Below are positions 62,699 to 64,000 of a stretch of DNA of 64,000 nt, piece after piece. A program made the translations under genes and the position numbers. This DNA comes from Haemophilus haemolyticus (lineage in GTDB: Bacteria > Pseudomonadota > Gammaproteobacteria > Enterobacterales > Pasteurellaceae): NCBI RefSeq assembly GCF_003352385.1, contig NZ_CP031243.1:1733501-1797500 (forward strand), given 5' to 3'. Under the pieces are notes generated by a model. That model was not told the DNA's origin and ran no database searches. It saw only the letters and a list, made by a program, of their open reading frames with translations. Position 1 is the first letter of the stretch. Each line of letters starts with the position of its first letter.

Positions 62699-62879
62699 AA
62701 TTCTTTGATAACTTGTCTTTTCTCTTCTATCTCTCGCTACTCAGTCAGCTCTTACTCGACCTTTCACTCGTTCTTATTGGCTACAAGCTAAGCTCGATTT
62801 TCGTTCTATTGAGTCTTCTTATTTGATTTGTTTGTCTAGTCTTCTCTTACGCTCTTTTCCAAAAACACTTGAGCGTTGT
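62699..62879 (-). other. 23S-5S intergenic spacer
   Basis: About 180 bp of transcribed spacer. No tRNA is seen in it. The CTCAAGTGTTTTTGGAAAAG stretch next to 23S probably takes part in the precursor stem for RNase III processing. Confidence 0.75.

Positions 62880-64000
<1,121 letters not shown>

Overview
This window is chromosomal DNA from a Haemophilus of the H. influenzae / H. haemolyticus group. Three things show this. Roughly fifty copies of the Haemophilus DNA uptake signal core (AAGTGCGGT or its complement) are spread through it, several as head-to-head pairs forming terminator hairpins. It carries outer membrane proteins P6 (pal) and P1 (ompP1). Its coding DNA is AT-rich with Pasteurellaceae-type gene clusters. 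P6 has Asn at residue 59, where I recall H. influenzae having Asp and H. haemolyticus having Asn, so H. haemolyticus is possible; this is a hint, not proof.

Layout. 1-2409 (+): end of ispG, then hisS and yfgM. 2460-8723 (-): complete isc iron-sulfur operon iscR-iscS-iscU-iscA-hscB-(DUF2625 gene)-hscA-fdx-iscX, with an IscR-type operator in front. 8780-9790 (-): trmJ and two tRNA-Lys genes. 9943-17724 (-): cydA-cydB-cydX-ybgE-ybgC-tolQ-tolR-tolA-tolB-pal, joining cytochrome bd oxidase to the Tol-Pal envelope system in the enterobacterial order. 17725-18176: regulatory region with a perfect FNR box and a CRP-like box. 18513-22029 (-): nudB-yebC-ruvC-ruvA-ruvB. 22131-25300: an accessory insertion between nudB and aspS, with an unusual Nramp-related transporter, a solitary IS end, fragments of a phage repressor and a phage adenine methylase, and an unrecognised secreted protein. 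25359-31589: aspS, cmoA, gloA, rnt, a NhaC-type transporter behind a histidine-leader attenuator, and priC. 31641-31730: tRNA-Ser. 31883-46573: rne, rluC, hfq, hflX, tyrR, an M23 peptidase, znuCB, accA, pdxY, tilS, mutH, ogt. 46651-62382: ompP1, a YfcZ-family gene, purM, cpdA, nudF, xseA, roxA, rnfH, pth, ychF, rnd, fadD, slp, tsaB, yoaA. 62582-64000 (-): 5S rRNA and the 3' part of 23S rRNA.

Most genes are housekeeping. The best regulatory finding is a complete transcription attenuator at 29365-29510: a leader peptide with five consecutive His codons and three mutually exclusive hairpins, in front of a transporter annotated by homology only as a Na+/H+ antiporter type. It argues that the transporter imports histidine. 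The only clearly foreign or decayed region is about 22.1-25.3 kb. I did not find a convincing new defence or mobile system; the least explained genes are the Nramp-like protein without canonical metal-ligand motifs and the secreted protein at 24428-25300.
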